This document shows positions 16,289-24,742 of a DNA stretch of 64,000 nt, in pieces. The notes under the pieces were generated by a model. It saw nothing but the letters and a program-made list of their open reading frames with translations. It did not search any database and had not been told where the DNA came from. Location: NCBI GenBank assembly GCA_040274725.1, contig JBEMAQ010000001.1:434001-498000 (forward strand). The letters run 5' to 3'. The stretch is from Solibacillus sp040274725 (GTDB lineage: Bacteria > Bacillota > Bacilli > Bacillales_A > Planococcaceae). A program made the position numbers and the translations under genes. The first letter of the stretch is position 1. Each line of letters opens with the position of its first letter.

Positions 16289-16956
16289 CGCTTATCGTTC
16301 TCCTGTTCTTTCCACCGTTCCAATTCCTCACTACGCTCTTTTTTGATTTCTTTAATGCGATCATTAAATAGCGTATTAAAATTTGAACGATCTGAAACGT
16401 CATGGCTTTCTTTACGTGTGTTAAATTTCCCTAATAACTCTGAAATATATGGCTTTGTTGAAGCAGCACCTTGTTTGTCATTGTAGTAAGCTAAAAGCTG
16501 CTGAATCTCTTCTGGATCTGTCACTTCTTTTAATAGCTGTACTTCGTCTCCTACACCTACAACATATACGCTACCGCCAATTTGTAGTAGCTGTACAGAT
16601 TTTTGTGGCCCGACTGATAAACCACCAATATTACGCACAAGGGCATTTTGTTGGTAATTTACATTTCGCTTATTTAAAAAACGCAAGAGCATTACGAGTA
16701 ACGTGATGACAAAAATAAGTGAAAATAATATTTTTATGTATTCCCATGGCCCCATACTAAGAGATGCCGATTCAGTAGAGTCTGCTTCGGCATCTGTAGT
16801 ATTCGTCTGATCTTGACATAAATTCGGGTCACTAAAGCATTCATTCACCATCCCACTGCCTGACACAGCCAGTGCAGTGGATGGAATTGACATGAATAAC
16901 AATAGTACAAGTGCTGCAAAAAACGTCCATATACGAACTTTATTTTTTGCTAGCAT
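16285..16956 (-). CDS. fliZ: Export-gate assembly protein FliO/FliZ
   Basis: FliO/FliZ helps assemble FliP into the export gate. From ATG 16956 the protein is 223 residues. It has a cleavable-looking signal peptide (IWTFFAALVLLLFMSIPSTALA), an extracytoplasmic stretch with two cysteines (ECFSDPNLCQ), one membrane helix (WEYIKILFSLIFVITLLVML), and a cytoplasmic FliO domain with LVRNIGGLSVGPQKSVQLLQIGG split over its core. ATG 16956 lies nine bases past AGGA; ATG 16965, which overlaps the cheY stop, is the alternative start. Confidence 0.93.
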   Translation of the reverse strand: MLAKNKVRIWTFFAALVLLLFMSIPSTALAVSGSGMVNECFSDPNLCQDQTNTTDAEADSTESASLSMGPWEYIKILFSLIFVITLLVMLLRFLNKRNVNYQQNALVRNIGGLSVGPQKSVQLLQIGGSVYVVGVGDEVQLLKEVTDPEEIQQLLAYYNDKQGAASTKPYISELLGKFNTRKESHDVSDRSNFNTLFNDRIKEIKKERSEELERWKEQENDKR

Positions 16957-16961
16957 ATAAA

Positions 16962-17324
16962 TCATCCTAGTGCTTTTTGAATCGCTTCGATTACGCGGTC
17001 CGCTTGGAATGGTTTTACGATGAAATCTTTTGCACCAGCTTGAATTGCATCGATTACCATTGCTTGTTGACCCATTGCTGAGCACATAATAACAACGGCA
17101 CTTGGGTCAGCACCTTTAATTGCTTTTAGTGCCGCAATACCGTCCATCTCTGGCATTGTAATATCCATCGTTACTAGGTCTGGACGTAATTCGTTGTATT
17201 TCTCTACAGCTTGTAAACCATCTGCTGCTTCCCCTACAACTTCAAAACCATTTTTCGTTAAAATATCTTTGATCATCATACGCATGAACGCTGCATCATC
17301 AACAATTAAAATCTTTTTAGACAT
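16962..17324 (-). CDS. cheY: Chemotaxis response regulator CheY
   Basis: CheY-P binds the motor switch (FliM, FliY) and, in Bacillus-type chemotaxis, promotes counter-clockwise rotation. The 120-residue single receiver domain has D9, D10, the phosphorylated D54 (VTMDITMPEMDG), the threonine/serine position in CSAMGQ, and the lysine in IVKPF. It is encoded between fliY and fliZ, as in Bacillus subtilis, rather than beside cheA. Confidence 0.97.
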   Translation of the reverse strand: MSKKILIVDDAAFMRMMIKDILTKNGFEVVGEAADGLQAVEKYNELRPDLVTMDITMPEMDGIAALKAIKGADPSAVVIMCSAMGQQAMVIDAIQAGAKDFIVKPFQADRVIEAIQKALG

Positions 17325-17350
17325 AAATTAAATTCCTCCATTTAAAAAAC

Positions 17351-18568
17351 TTATCGTAAATTATTCAAGCGATCTGCTTGGCTTAAAATATCAGTAATTC
17401 GAACACCAAAGTTCTCATCAATTACAACAACTTCACCTTTTGCGATTAAACGACTGTTTACTAAAATATCTACTGGCTCTCCGGCAAGCTTATCGAGTTC
17501 GATAATGGAACCACTTGATAATTCTAAAATTTCTTTTACAGAACGTTTCGTACGACCAAGCTCTACTGTTACTTGTAACGGAATATCAAGTAACATATTC
17601 AAATTACGTGCTTCTGATTGTGAAATATTTGCTGATTCAAAGCTTGCAAACTGGGCTTGCTGCACATTCGCCGGTGGTTGTTGATACACAGGTTGCTGAT
17701 ACATCGGCTGTGCTGGTTGTTGGTACATTGGTTGTGCTTGTTGCTGATATACAGGTTCTTGATAAACTGGCTGCTGCGCTGCCGGTTGTTGAACCGGTGC
17801 TTGTACAGGTGGTGCTTGAACAGATGCTGATGTCGGAGCTGGTGCTGGTGTAGTAGCTGCCGTTTCATCAACTTCCCCCATTAATGACTTTACTACTTTT
17901 TTACTAAAGTTTAAAGGTAGTAATTGCATTAAATTTGAATCAATTAATTCGCCAATTTTTAAACGGAATGAAATTTTGACAAGCATATCATCATCAGGGA
18001 TGTTATCGCGACCTTCATTTTGTGCAATATTCATTAAATCGATGGATGGTGGTGAGATATCTACCTTTTTATTAAAGATGGTTGACATCGACGTTGCCGC
18101 TGAGCCCATCATTTGATTCATCGCTTCTTGAACAGCACTTAATTGAATTTCAGATAGCTCTGGCTTTGGATTTAAACCATCTCCACCTAGCATTAAGTCA
18201 GCAATAATTGCTGCATCTGACTGCTTAATGACAAGCAAGTTCATTCCTGATAAACCAACTGTATATTCTACTTGAACCGCCACATATGGATGCGGGAATT
18301 CCTCTTCAAGTCTGTTACGATTAATCATCGAAATACTCGGTGTCGTAATATCCACCTTTTGTCCTAATAACGCCGATAATGCAGTAGCTGAGCTACCAAA
18401 TGAAATATTTCCTACCTCACCTAATGCATCTTGTTCCATCGCTGTTAAATGATCATCTACAATAATTTCTTCACTTGTTGTTTGTGCATTGTTGTCGGTT
18501 TTATCCTCCAACGTCTCGCCCCTTAATAGAGCCTCAATTTCTTCTTGAGAGAGCATTTCATCACTCAT
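17351..18568 (-). CDS. fliY: Flagellar switch protein and CheY-P phosphatase FliY
   Basis: FliY is the Bacillales C-ring protein that combines CheC-like phosphatase modules with a FliN domain. The 405-residue protein starts with the CheY-binding peptide DEMLSQEEIEALL. It then has a CheC-like half with LGEVGNISFGSSATALSALL and VQEAMNQMMGSAATSMS, a glutamine/proline/tyrosine-rich linker of about 75 residues (roughly 240-315), and the C-terminal FliN domain (IPLQVTVELGRTKRSVKEIL onward). Its first eight bases overlap the end of fliM. The linker is unusually repetitive (see findings). Confidence 0.97.
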   Translation of the reverse strand: MSDEMLSQEEIEALLRGETLEDKTDNNAQTTSEEIIVDDHLTAMEQDALGEVGNISFGSSATALSALLGQKVDITTPSISMINRNRLEEEFPHPYVAVQVEYTVGLSGMNLLVIKQSDAAIIADLMLGGDGLNPKPELSEIQLSAVQEAMNQMMGSAATSMSTIFNKKVDISPPSIDLMNIAQNEGRDNIPDDDMLVKISFRLKIGELIDSNLMQLLPLNFSKKVVKSLMGEVDETAATTPAPAPTSASVQAPPVQAPVQQPAAQQPVYQEPVYQQQAQPMYQQPAQPMYQQPVYQQPPANVQQAQFASFESANISQSEARNLNMLLDIPLQVTVELGRTKRSVKEILELSSGSIIELDKLAGEPVDILVNSRLIAKGEVVVIDENFGVRITDILSQADRLNNLR

Positions 18569-19556
18569 GTTCGTCTCCTCCTTTCAAAGGGTCGATAATT
18601 TGGATAGCCATTTTTTTGTTTAATTTACCCGGCTGTACTGTAAATTTCGGTAATGTCCCTACTTTTAAAACAAGTGGGTCTGCAATTTTTTGGTCAAGTT
18701 CAATAACATCACCAATCGCCATTGTTAAGAAATCTTCAATCGTAATATCCGATGTTCCGAGCTCGGCAATGACCGGCAGCTGCGCTTGCTTCACACGTGT
18801 TTCTAGCATCTTCGTTTGCTCAGGGGAGATTTCCTTTGTATTTGTTTGCATCCAGTAGCGAACCGATAAATTTGGTACGATTGGCTCAAGTACGACATGC
18901 GGAATACAAATATTAATCATTCCTGTTGTTTCACCAATAATTGTATTAAGTGAAATAACAACAACCGTTTCATTCGGTGAAATCATTTGTAAGAATTGTG
19001 GATTTACTTCAAGTTCGACAAGCATCGGATCAATTTCAGCAATATTTTCCCATGCTTCACGTAAATTATCAAACGAACGTTCAAATAAATTCGTCATAAT
19101 CTTCGTTTCAATCTCTGTTAAATTATCCACATTACTATGACTTGACCCGCTACCGCCCATTAAACGATCAAGCATTGAATAGGCGATATTCGGATTAATT
19201 TCCATTAGAATATTACCATCTAACGGCGGTACCTCAAAGACGTTAATTAACGTCATATTAGGAATTGAGCGAACAAACTCCTCGAAAGGAATTTGGTCTA
19301 CAGATGCAACAGTAATTTGTACATAACTTCTAAGCTGAGCCGAGAAGAATGTCGTCAATAACCGTGCAAAATTTTCATGTATTCGGGTCAAACTTCGGAT
19401 TTGGTCCTTTGAGAAGCGTAGTGCACGTTTAAAGTCATATACTTTAACTTTGCGCCCTTCATCTTCTTTTTTCATGTCAGCTGCTGACATTTCACCGGTT
19501 GATATCGCTGATAAGAGCGCATCAATTTCGGATTGGGACATTACATCTCCTGCCAT
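18561..19556 (-). CDS. fliM: Flagellar motor switch protein FliM
   Basis: FliM is the middle layer of the C ring and binds CheY-P through its N-terminus. The 331-residue protein has that peptide (MSQSEIDALLSA), the CheC-like middle domain containing LMGGSGSSHSN near residue 140, and the C-terminal FliN-like domain from about residue 260 (VIAELGTSDITIEDFL). ATG at 19556 follows GGAGGTGGG. It overlaps fliY by eight bases and follows fliL. Confidence 0.98.
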   Translation of the reverse strand: MAGDVMSQSEIDALLSAISTGEMSAADMKKEDEGRKVKVYDFKRALRFSKDQIRSLTRIHENFARLLTTFFSAQLRSYVQITVASVDQIPFEEFVRSIPNMTLINVFEVPPLDGNILMEINPNIAYSMLDRLMGGSGSSHSNVDNLTEIETKIMTNLFERSFDNLREAWENIAEIDPMLVELEVNPQFLQMISPNETVVVISLNTIIGETTGMINICIPHVVLEPIVPNLSVRYWMQTNTKEISPEQTKMLETRVKQAQLPVIAELGTSDITIEDFLTMAIGDVIELDQKIADPLVLKVGTLPKFTVQPGKLNKKMAIQIIDPLKGGDEHE

Positions 19557-19595
19557 TTGCCCACCTCCATTTCATGATGTGTTTCTTTTACACGC

Positions 19596-20024
19596 TTACT
19601 GAATGATATACGAAGTGATATATACTTGCTGTACCTCGCCATTTTGCATCAATTCGTTTAATTGTGCTTTAATCGTATTTTGGAAAGCAACTTTACCTTC
19701 TTTGCCTTTTAAATTAGACTCATTCATTTCAGAAAGCTCTTGAATAATAAGATTTTTTGTTTGGAATTCACGTTGCAGTAACTCCGCAGCAGATTCTTCG
19801 CTTGTCGTTTGAATTTTAAATTGAATACGTACAAAACGGCCATCAGCTAAGTTTGTTGTGATTTCTGGTACATCCACCGATGATAAAACAATTTGTTCAA
19901 TCGTTTGTTCAGTTGATGCCGGCTCTTTATTCAATTGTGTCATTAACACAACAACAATAACACCTATTAGCGTAATTGACACTAAAATAATGAGCATTAG
20001 GGTTAGCAGTTTATTATTCTTCAT
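19596..20024 (-). CDS. fliL: Flagellar basal-body-associated protein FliL
   Basis: FliL sits around the stators. The 142-residue protein has a short basic N-terminus, one membrane helix (LLTLMLIILVSITLIGVIVVV), and an extracytoplasmic stomatin-like FliL domain with VPEITTNLADGRFVRIQ and ending VYITSYIIQ. I place the start at ATG 20024, six bases after GAGGTG; the in-frame GTG at 20033 is inside that ribosome-binding site. The start overlaps the end of flbD by 11 bases. Confidence 0.95.
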   Translation of the reverse strand: MKNNKLLTLMLIILVSITLIGVIVVVLMTQLNKEPASTEQTIEQIVLSSVDVPEITTNLADGRFVRIQFKIQTTSEESAAELLQREFQTKNLIIQELSEMNESNLKGKEGKVAFQNTIKAQLNELMQNGEVQQVYITSYIIQ

Positions 20025-20235
20025 TTTCTTCACCTCGTAGATGCGGGTTTGATAGTACTTGTATATGTTGATAAAAGGTTTTTACCTTTTGTCGCACCTG
20101 TTCTTCAGTTTCTAAAACAATGAATTTACGCCCAGTCGTCAGCGTAATCGTCGTGTCCGGAAATGCTTCGACTGTTTCTATGTATAAAGCGTTTAGTGTA
20201 AACGCTTTGCCATTAAGGCGAGTGAGTTCGATCAT
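20014..20235 (-). CDS. flbD: FlbD/SwrD family small protein
   Basis: This 73-residue FlbD-family protein (SwrD/YlzI in Bacillus subtilis) supports high flagellar torque and swarming. The family start MIELTRLNGKAFTLNALYIE and the TTGRKFIVLET segment are clear. ATG 20235 fits the family, but the seven bases before it hold no Shine-Dalgarno sequence; the nearest GGGAGGG lies upstream of a 26-base GC-rich hairpin. A TTG at 20283 would add 16 residues unlike the family, so I reject it. Confidence 0.92.
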   Translation of the reverse strand: MIELTRLNGKAFTLNALYIETVEAFPDTTITLTTGRKFIVLETEEQVRQKVKTFYQHIQVLSNPHLRGEENEE

Positions 20236-20242
20236 TGAAATG

Positions 20243-20268
20243 GGGCCGGACCATAAGAGAGCCGGCCC
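20243..20268 (-). other. GC-rich hairpin between flgE and flbD
   Basis: GGGCCGG (20243-20249 on the plus strand) pairs perfectly with CCGGCCC (20262-20268) around a 12-base loop. It falls between a GGGAGGG ribosome-binding sequence and the flbD ATG, and has no T-run. With the hairpin folded, the spacing from GGGAGGG to ATG becomes nine bases. Confidence 0.7.
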
Positions 20269-20306
20269 GACCCTCCCTTGCAATGAAATTATATTATATT
20301 ACGATA

Positions 20307-21287
20307 TTAACGTTTTAAATTAACAAGCTCTTGTAGAATTTCATCTGATGTTGTAATAATACGAGAGTTCGCTTGGAAACCACGCTGTGCAACGATCATT
20401 TCTGTGAATTCTTCTGATAAGTCAACATTCGACATCTCTAAATAACCAGAGTTAATCGTACCAATACCATCAAATGTCGCAAATTGTGCATATGGCTCAC
20501 CTGAGTTTTGTGTTGGTGCGAAGTAGTTACCACCTTGCTTTGTTAAACCACTCGCATTTGGGAATTTCGACACAACAATTGTACCAGCATATTGTAATTT
20601 ACCTGTTGAGTCAACAAATGAAATGGTACCATTAGCTGAAATGTTCATTTCTTGTGCTGTCACAGGAATACGAATTGGCTGTGCACCATCTGGTAATGCA
20701 CCTTCTTCAAAAATGTTTGTACCTGCTTCAATATCTCCCACCGTTGCATCCATTTCTTCGTCGAAGTTTGATACCCAGCCTTCTGGATCGTCAATTGCAT
20801 CATACTCAGCAACGTTTTCATTGGCAAAGCCGACTAAATATTTACCGTCACCGTTAACTAAATAACCGTTCCGATCCATGTAGAAGTTCCCCGCGCGCGT
20901 GTACTGCATTTTATCAAAGCCTGTTGCAACGGATGCTGCATCTGCATCACCCTCTTCAAATTCTAATGAATCAGCTACCATGAAGAAACCTTCACCAGAA
21001 ATCCCTAAGTCAAGCGTACGAGCCGTCGTTTGTAGCGTACCACCATTGTGGATTGTATCGATGGCTGCTAATTGTGCACCTAGACCGATTTGGATTGAGT
21101 TCACACCACCACGGATTTGAGATGGACCAGACGCTCCCGCTGTTGTTTGCGAGATTAAATCTTTAAATACAGTACGTTCCTTTTTGAAGCCGTATGTATT
21201 TACGTTTGCGATGTTGTTCCCGATTACGTCTAATTTCGTTTGGAAGTTTTTAAGACCTGAAACACCTGAATACATTGAACGTAACAT
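20307..21287 (-). CDS. flgE: Flagellar hook protein FlgE
   Basis: FlgE polymerises into the hook. The 326-residue protein has the N-terminal rod/hook signature MLRSMYSGVSGLKN and DVIGNNIANVNTYGFKK, an inserted surface region in the middle (about 90-240), and the conserved C-terminal coil (VDLSEEFTEMIVAQRGFQAN, then TTSDEILQELVNLKR). It is somewhat longer than the Bacillus subtilis hook protein as I remember it (about 264), most likely through the surface domain. It is preceded and followed by hairpins and lies downstream of flgD. Confidence 0.96.
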   Translation of the reverse strand: MLRSMYSGVSGLKNFQTKLDVIGNNIANVNTYGFKKERTVFKDLISQTTAGASGPSQIRGGVNSIQIGLGAQLAAIDTIHNGGTLQTTARTLDLGISGEGFFMVADSLEFEEGDADAASVATGFDKMQYTRAGNFYMDRNGYLVNGDGKYLVGFANENVAEYDAIDDPEGWVSNFDEEMDATVGDIEAGTNIFEEGALPDGAQPIRIPVTAQEMNISANGTISFVDSTGKLQYAGTIVVSKFPNASGLTKQGGNYFAPTQNSGEPYAQFATFDGIGTINSGYLEMSNVDLSEEFTEMIVAQRGFQANSRIITTSDEILQELVNLKR

Positions 21288-21359
21288 AAAATGTCGTTCT
21301 CCCTTCGATTTTCAAATTCATGCTGTCATACTAAAACCGCTTCATTCATTCCGCAGTTG

Positions 21360-21388
21360 AGGCTTCCTTACATCAGAAGGTCCAGCCT
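21360..21388 (-). other. Interrupted hairpin upstream of flgE
   Basis: AGGCT and CCTT on one arm pair with AAGG and AGCCT on the other, with small internal bulges, in the gap between the TIGR02530-type gene and flgE. There is no T-run on the minus strand. It may protect or separate the flgE part of the mRNA. Confidence 0.4.
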
Positions 21389-21758
21389 ATAAAACAATGG
21401 TTCCGTCAATATTTGTGAATACTTGTTGTTTTGCCTCAGCACGATCTAGTGCTGTGATTACAGTGGCATTTTTGGCGCTGATGATGAGTGCAGCTTGCTC
21501 CATTAATACTAATGGTTGTTGTACACCTTTCTCACGCGCTTCAAACACTTTTTCTGTAACATGCTGCCATTCTGACGCTGAAATTGAAATATTGCGTTCT
21601 ACTAGGCGCTCTGTTGCATGCTTACTAATTTTTAGTTCCTGTGTTGTCGCTTGTTGTAAATGCGTAACAAACGATGTCGAAATCTGCGACTGCTTTGTTA
21701 CAGTAGCTTGAATAGGCGGATGATACGGAATATGTTGAATATGAACGCGATTCACCAT
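21387..21758 (-). CDS. Flagellar operon protein of the TIGR02530 type
   Basis: This 123-residue soluble protein belongs to the small family found between flgD and flgE in Firmicute flagellar operons. The signature KISKHATERLVERNISIS near residue 44 and the DRAEAKQQVFTNIDGTIVL C-terminus fit; the N-terminal 40 residues look disordered. The biochemical role is unknown, and a part in hook assembly is inferred from position. ATG at 21758 follows GGCGGTGA; the gene is 10 bases from flgD. Confidence 0.88.
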   Translation of the reverse strand: MVNRVHIQHIPYHPPIQATVTKQSQISTSFVTHLQQATTQELKISKHATERLVERNISISASEWQHVTEKVFEAREKGVQQPLVLMEQAALIISAKNATVITALDRAEAKQQVFTNIDGTIVL

Positions 21759-21768
21759 TAGTCACCGC

Positions 21769-22437
21769 CTATAAAGTATCCGTTTTTGCTGAATCAGTAA
21801 CGAAATCGTTTTTTGTAATACGCTCTCCGTTACCTAATACATATTGAATGACACCATTGTTTTTCGCAATCGCCTCTACAACTTGTTCGATTAATGTTTC
21901 ACCACTATAATATTTTACGGTTTGGCCAATATATTCACCTGCTGCTGCAAACGGATCTACTGGCACTGAACTAGATGATGACGTGCTACCTAATACGGAA
22001 GAAACATTTCCTGGTGAAATTTCTTTGCCATCTGACAGCTTGAAGATTGGATCGCCATTAACGAATTTAAGCTCCGTAATAACGCCTGTACCTTCAGTCG
22101 TGATTGGCTTGTCATCTGCATCTACTTTATCTGTAACCTCATGCCATTTCACTTCTTTACCAATGAAGTTTGTATAAGACATCATTTGTGTTTGCTGCTG
22201 TGATGATAATAGATTTTCCATCGCTGTTGTCATATTTTGCATTTGCTCTAGAGAAGAGAACTGCGCCATTTGAGCGATAAACTCTTTATCGTCCATTGGG
22301 CTTGTTGGATCCTGGTTTTGAAGCTGCGTAATTAAAATTTTTAAAAACGCATCCTTCCCTAATGCACCATTATCCGTCTCAGTTGTCGTCTTTATGCCTG
22401 GCGCTTTTAAATAATAACTGCTATCGATCGTTGTCAT
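21769..22437 (-). CDS. flgD: Hook cap/scaffold protein FlgD
   Basis: FlgD caps the growing hook and guides FlgE assembly. The 222-residue protein has the diagnostic N-terminal stretch LGKDAFLKILITQLQNQDP and DDKEFIAQMAQFSSLEQM (residues 25-68), followed by beta-rich segments (FIGKEVKW..., YIGQTVKYYSG). ATG at 22437 directly follows the fliK stop and has GGAGGTGG upstream. Confidence 0.97.
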   Translation of the reverse strand: MTTIDSSYYLKAPGIKTTTETDNGALGKDAFLKILITQLQNQDPTSPMDDKEFIAQMAQFSSLEQMQNMTTAMENLLSSQQQTQMMSYTNFIGKEVKWHEVTDKVDADDKPITTEGTGVITELKFVNGDPIFKLSDGKEISPGNVSSVLGSTSSSSSVPVDPFAAAGEYIGQTVKYYSGETLIEQVVEAIAKNNGVIQYVLGNGERITKNDFVTDSAKTDTL

Positions 22438-23655
22438 CTATTCCACCTCCTCTTGCTGTTCATTTAATAAGTCTTTGAAGGATACACCGTCTTCTTGCTC
22501 ATCGTCTTCTTCATCCTTGTCCTCAGGTTGCTGACGGAAGAAATTATTGAAGAAGTTTTGATCACGGCCACCACGATCAGTCTCTTGCAATGACTGCGCG
22601 ACATCAACGCGATCCATTTGAATGTTTTGTGCGGCAAATGAAGCTTTTAACTGATTTAGGTTTGTATCAAGTAATTCTTTCCCGATTGCTGTTGAAGCAA
22701 GTAAACGTGCTGTTAACACACCATTTTGCTGTACAAGCTCAATACGGATTTGACCAAGATTTTCAGGGAACAATTTTAAAAGTAGCTTCATGTTACCTGG
22801 TTGACCTGATAATTGACTACGATTCATTAAGTTTTGAATTTCTTTTAACAGCGCCTCTGATTGTGCTGGCTTTTCAGCTGGCAATGTAACGGTCACTGTT
22901 TTTGTTTGCGTGACTTGCTGCTGATGTTGCACTGGTTGCGCTGTTTCTGTTTCTACTTTTGTTGTTTGTGTTGCTTGTTGTACTGCTTGCTGGAATGTTA
23001 CTTTTGGTGCTTCCTGCTGCACTTGTACGACAGTCGCCTTTAATGCTTCTGTGAGTTGTGTTAGCTTAAATTCCTGCTGGTACACTGTATCTGTCTTTTG
23101 ACCAACAAATTCAATCGCCTTCAGTAGCTGTACAATTTTATGTGTTTCTTTCGGTACTTGCTCATTGCTTTGTAGCATAGCTGCCACTTGTGATAAAATA
23201 GCTGGCGCTTGTTCGATTAATGACCAAACATCCGTAATCTCTTCCATTTCCTCACCAAGTAACTGCGCGACGATTTCTGTTAGCTCTTCTTCTGAAATAT
23301 CAAGCATTGCTGTTAAATCTTCTAGGTTTAATAGTTGATCTAGTGCAACCATCTCGCCCTCTTCACCGATAAAAGCAAATAATTCCGCCTCATCGATTTC
23401 GATACCTAACTCTGCAAACAAATCTTTCATTGAATCCGTCATAAGTGTTGCTTCTACTTCTTCAGCAGGTACTGACGTTGATGTGTCCATAGTAGCTTGT
23501 TGTGTTTTTTCTGTTGATGAAGACATGACCGAACTAAATACAGCGCCAAACTCATTTGAATTTGATTCACTCATTTTCGTTGCAGTTTCTGTAGATTTTG
23601 GTGCACTTACCTGTGCTGGCTTCACACTCATTGCTTGTAACATTGCGATATTCAT
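22438..23655 (-). CDS. fliK: Hook-length control protein FliK
   Basis: FliK measures hook length and triggers FlhB to switch export. The 405-residue protein has a long low-complexity N-terminal region rich in E, T and Q (flexible ruler), a Q/T-rich middle, and the conserved C-terminal domain with PENLGQIRIELVQQNGVLTARLLAST near residue 310. The tail is strongly acidic. The start ATG 23655 is eight bases past AGGAGG; the in-frame GTG at 23664 belongs to that site. A second FliK-like gene is at 42347-44224. Confidence 0.93.
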   Translation of the reverse strand: MNIAMLQAMSVKPAQVSAPKSTETATKMSESNSNEFGAVFSSVMSSSTEKTQQATMDTSTSVPAEEVEATLMTDSMKDLFAELGIEIDEAELFAFIGEEGEMVALDQLLNLEDLTAMLDISEEELTEIVAQLLGEEMEEITDVWSLIEQAPAILSQVAAMLQSNEQVPKETHKIVQLLKAIEFVGQKTDTVYQQEFKLTQLTEALKATVVQVQQEAPKVTFQQAVQQATQTTKVETETAQPVQHQQQVTQTKTVTVTLPAEKPAQSEALLKEIQNLMNRSQLSGQPGNMKLLLKLFPENLGQIRIELVQQNGVLTARLLASTAIGKELLDTNLNQLKASFAAQNIQMDRVDVAQSLQETDRGGRDQNFFNNFFRQQPEDKDEEDDEQEDGVSFKDLLNEQQEEVE

Positions 23656-23677
23656 TCGTTTCACCTCCTTTTAATCA

Positions 23678-24289
23678 TTACTGCTGTGCAAGTAGCTCTG
23701 TATAACGTGCTGCCTCAGCCGGTGTCATCTTCGTAAAGATTTCTGAAAGCTTATCCGGTTTCATTTGCGACATGATACGTAACGCCTCTGTATCACTCAT
23801 TTGAATTAAAATTGGTGCAGCAGTTTTTGCTGACATTTTGTTAAATGTTGTTAAAATCTCATTGAATTCTTTTTGGGTCTCTTGTTGATTACGCTTTAAT
23901 TTCTCAATTTCAAATAGTAAGCGCTCTTGCTCGACTAATAATGTATCTTTTTCCGTTGCAGCCGAATCAATTTTTGTTTGAAGCTGTGTGATTTCCATTT
24001 CTTTTTCTTGAATTTCTGCTTGAAGCTCAACAACCTTTTCTTCATTTAATGAGCTATTCTCGACAACATCCTCATTCTTTGAAATAAACGGAATTTTTTC
24101 AATTGCTTCATCTGCTACTTTAAATACATTCACATTCGTTAACTGTGCAACAATTAACAAAATTGCAATCGCAAATAGTAGCGGAATTACTACTAAAAAG
24201 AACATCTTTTTGAAAAACCCTGGCGATTTTTCTTCGCCAACCGTTACATCTACATCATTTTCAATTATCTCTTTATTTTTTTTTGCCAC
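23678..24289 (-). CDS. ylxF: YlxF/MotE-like flagellar membrane protein
   Basis: The protein of about 203 residues has one membrane helix (MFFLVVIPLLFAIAILLIV), a long coiled coil (residues ~75-140, VVELQAEIQEKEMEITQLQTK), and a C-terminal MgtE-N-like module (PILIQMSDTEALRIMSQMKP, then IFTKMTPAEAARYTELL). This matches YlxF of Bacillales and resembles MotE chaperones for stators. I set the start at GTG 24289, preceded by AGGTGA inside the end of fliJ; an ATG at 24337 would create a 44-base overlap with fliJ and a non-family N-terminus. Confidence 0.9.
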   Translation of the reverse strand: MAKKNKEIIENDVDVTVGEEKSPGFFKKMFFLVVIPLLFAIAILLIVAQLTNVNVFKVADEAIEKIPFISKNEDVVENSSLNEEKVVELQAEIQEKEMEITQLQTKIDSAATEKDTLLVEQERLLFEIEKLKRNQQETQKEFNEILTTFNKMSAKTAAPILIQMSDTEALRIMSQMKPDKLSEIFTKMTPAEAARYTELLAQQ

Positions 24290-24293
24290 GAAA

Positions 24294-24740
24294 TCACCTG
24301 ATTTCCCTCTTGTTGTACGCAATCGTAGAAAGCTCATCTAAACGACTTGCTTCGATACGCTCTTGCTCTTCTCGAAAACTTTCGAAATCACGCTCACGCA
24401 TTTTTTCAAATTTACGTACTTCCAAGTTTTTTTCTAATAATTTTTGTTCATGCCAATTCATCTTTGCACGCGCCTGTACAACCTTTTGCTGGACGTCAGC
24501 AATCGTTTTTTCCATGCTATCTAAAAATCGTGCATAATGACTCACTTCATCAATCGACGAACCGACACGAAGCCGTTCTTGCTGAAACTCAATTAAGTCT
24601 TCTTTTTTCTTCAGTAAATCATACAGCTTTGTTGCGGCTTCTTCAAAAACACGAATAGATTCTTTAAAGGCGATTTCTGTTTCATTCTTTTCTTGCTCGC
24701 GAACGACTAAAATCTTTTCAAATCGATACGTATATTGCAT
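24294..24740 (-). CDS. fliJ: Flagellar export protein FliJ
   Basis: FliJ is the coiled-coil stalk of the export ATPase. The 148 residues are almost all helix with heptad-like spacing, starting MQYTYRFEKILVVREQEKNE, typical for FliJ. It follows fliI with two bases between. No enzymatic motifs are expected or seen. Confidence 0.94.
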   Translation of the reverse strand: MQYTYRFEKILVVREQEKNETEIAFKESIRVFEEAATKLYDLLKKKEDLIEFQQERLRVGSSIDEVSHYARFLDSMEKTIADVQQKVVQARAKMNWHEQKLLEKNLEVRKFEKMRERDFESFREEQERIEASRLDELSTIAYNKREIR

Positions 24741-24742
24741 GA

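Noticed and set aside
16957..17085. N-terminal extension of fliZ into cheY
   Set aside because: The extra residues are the cheY 3' end read in another frame; the signal peptide begins at 16956.
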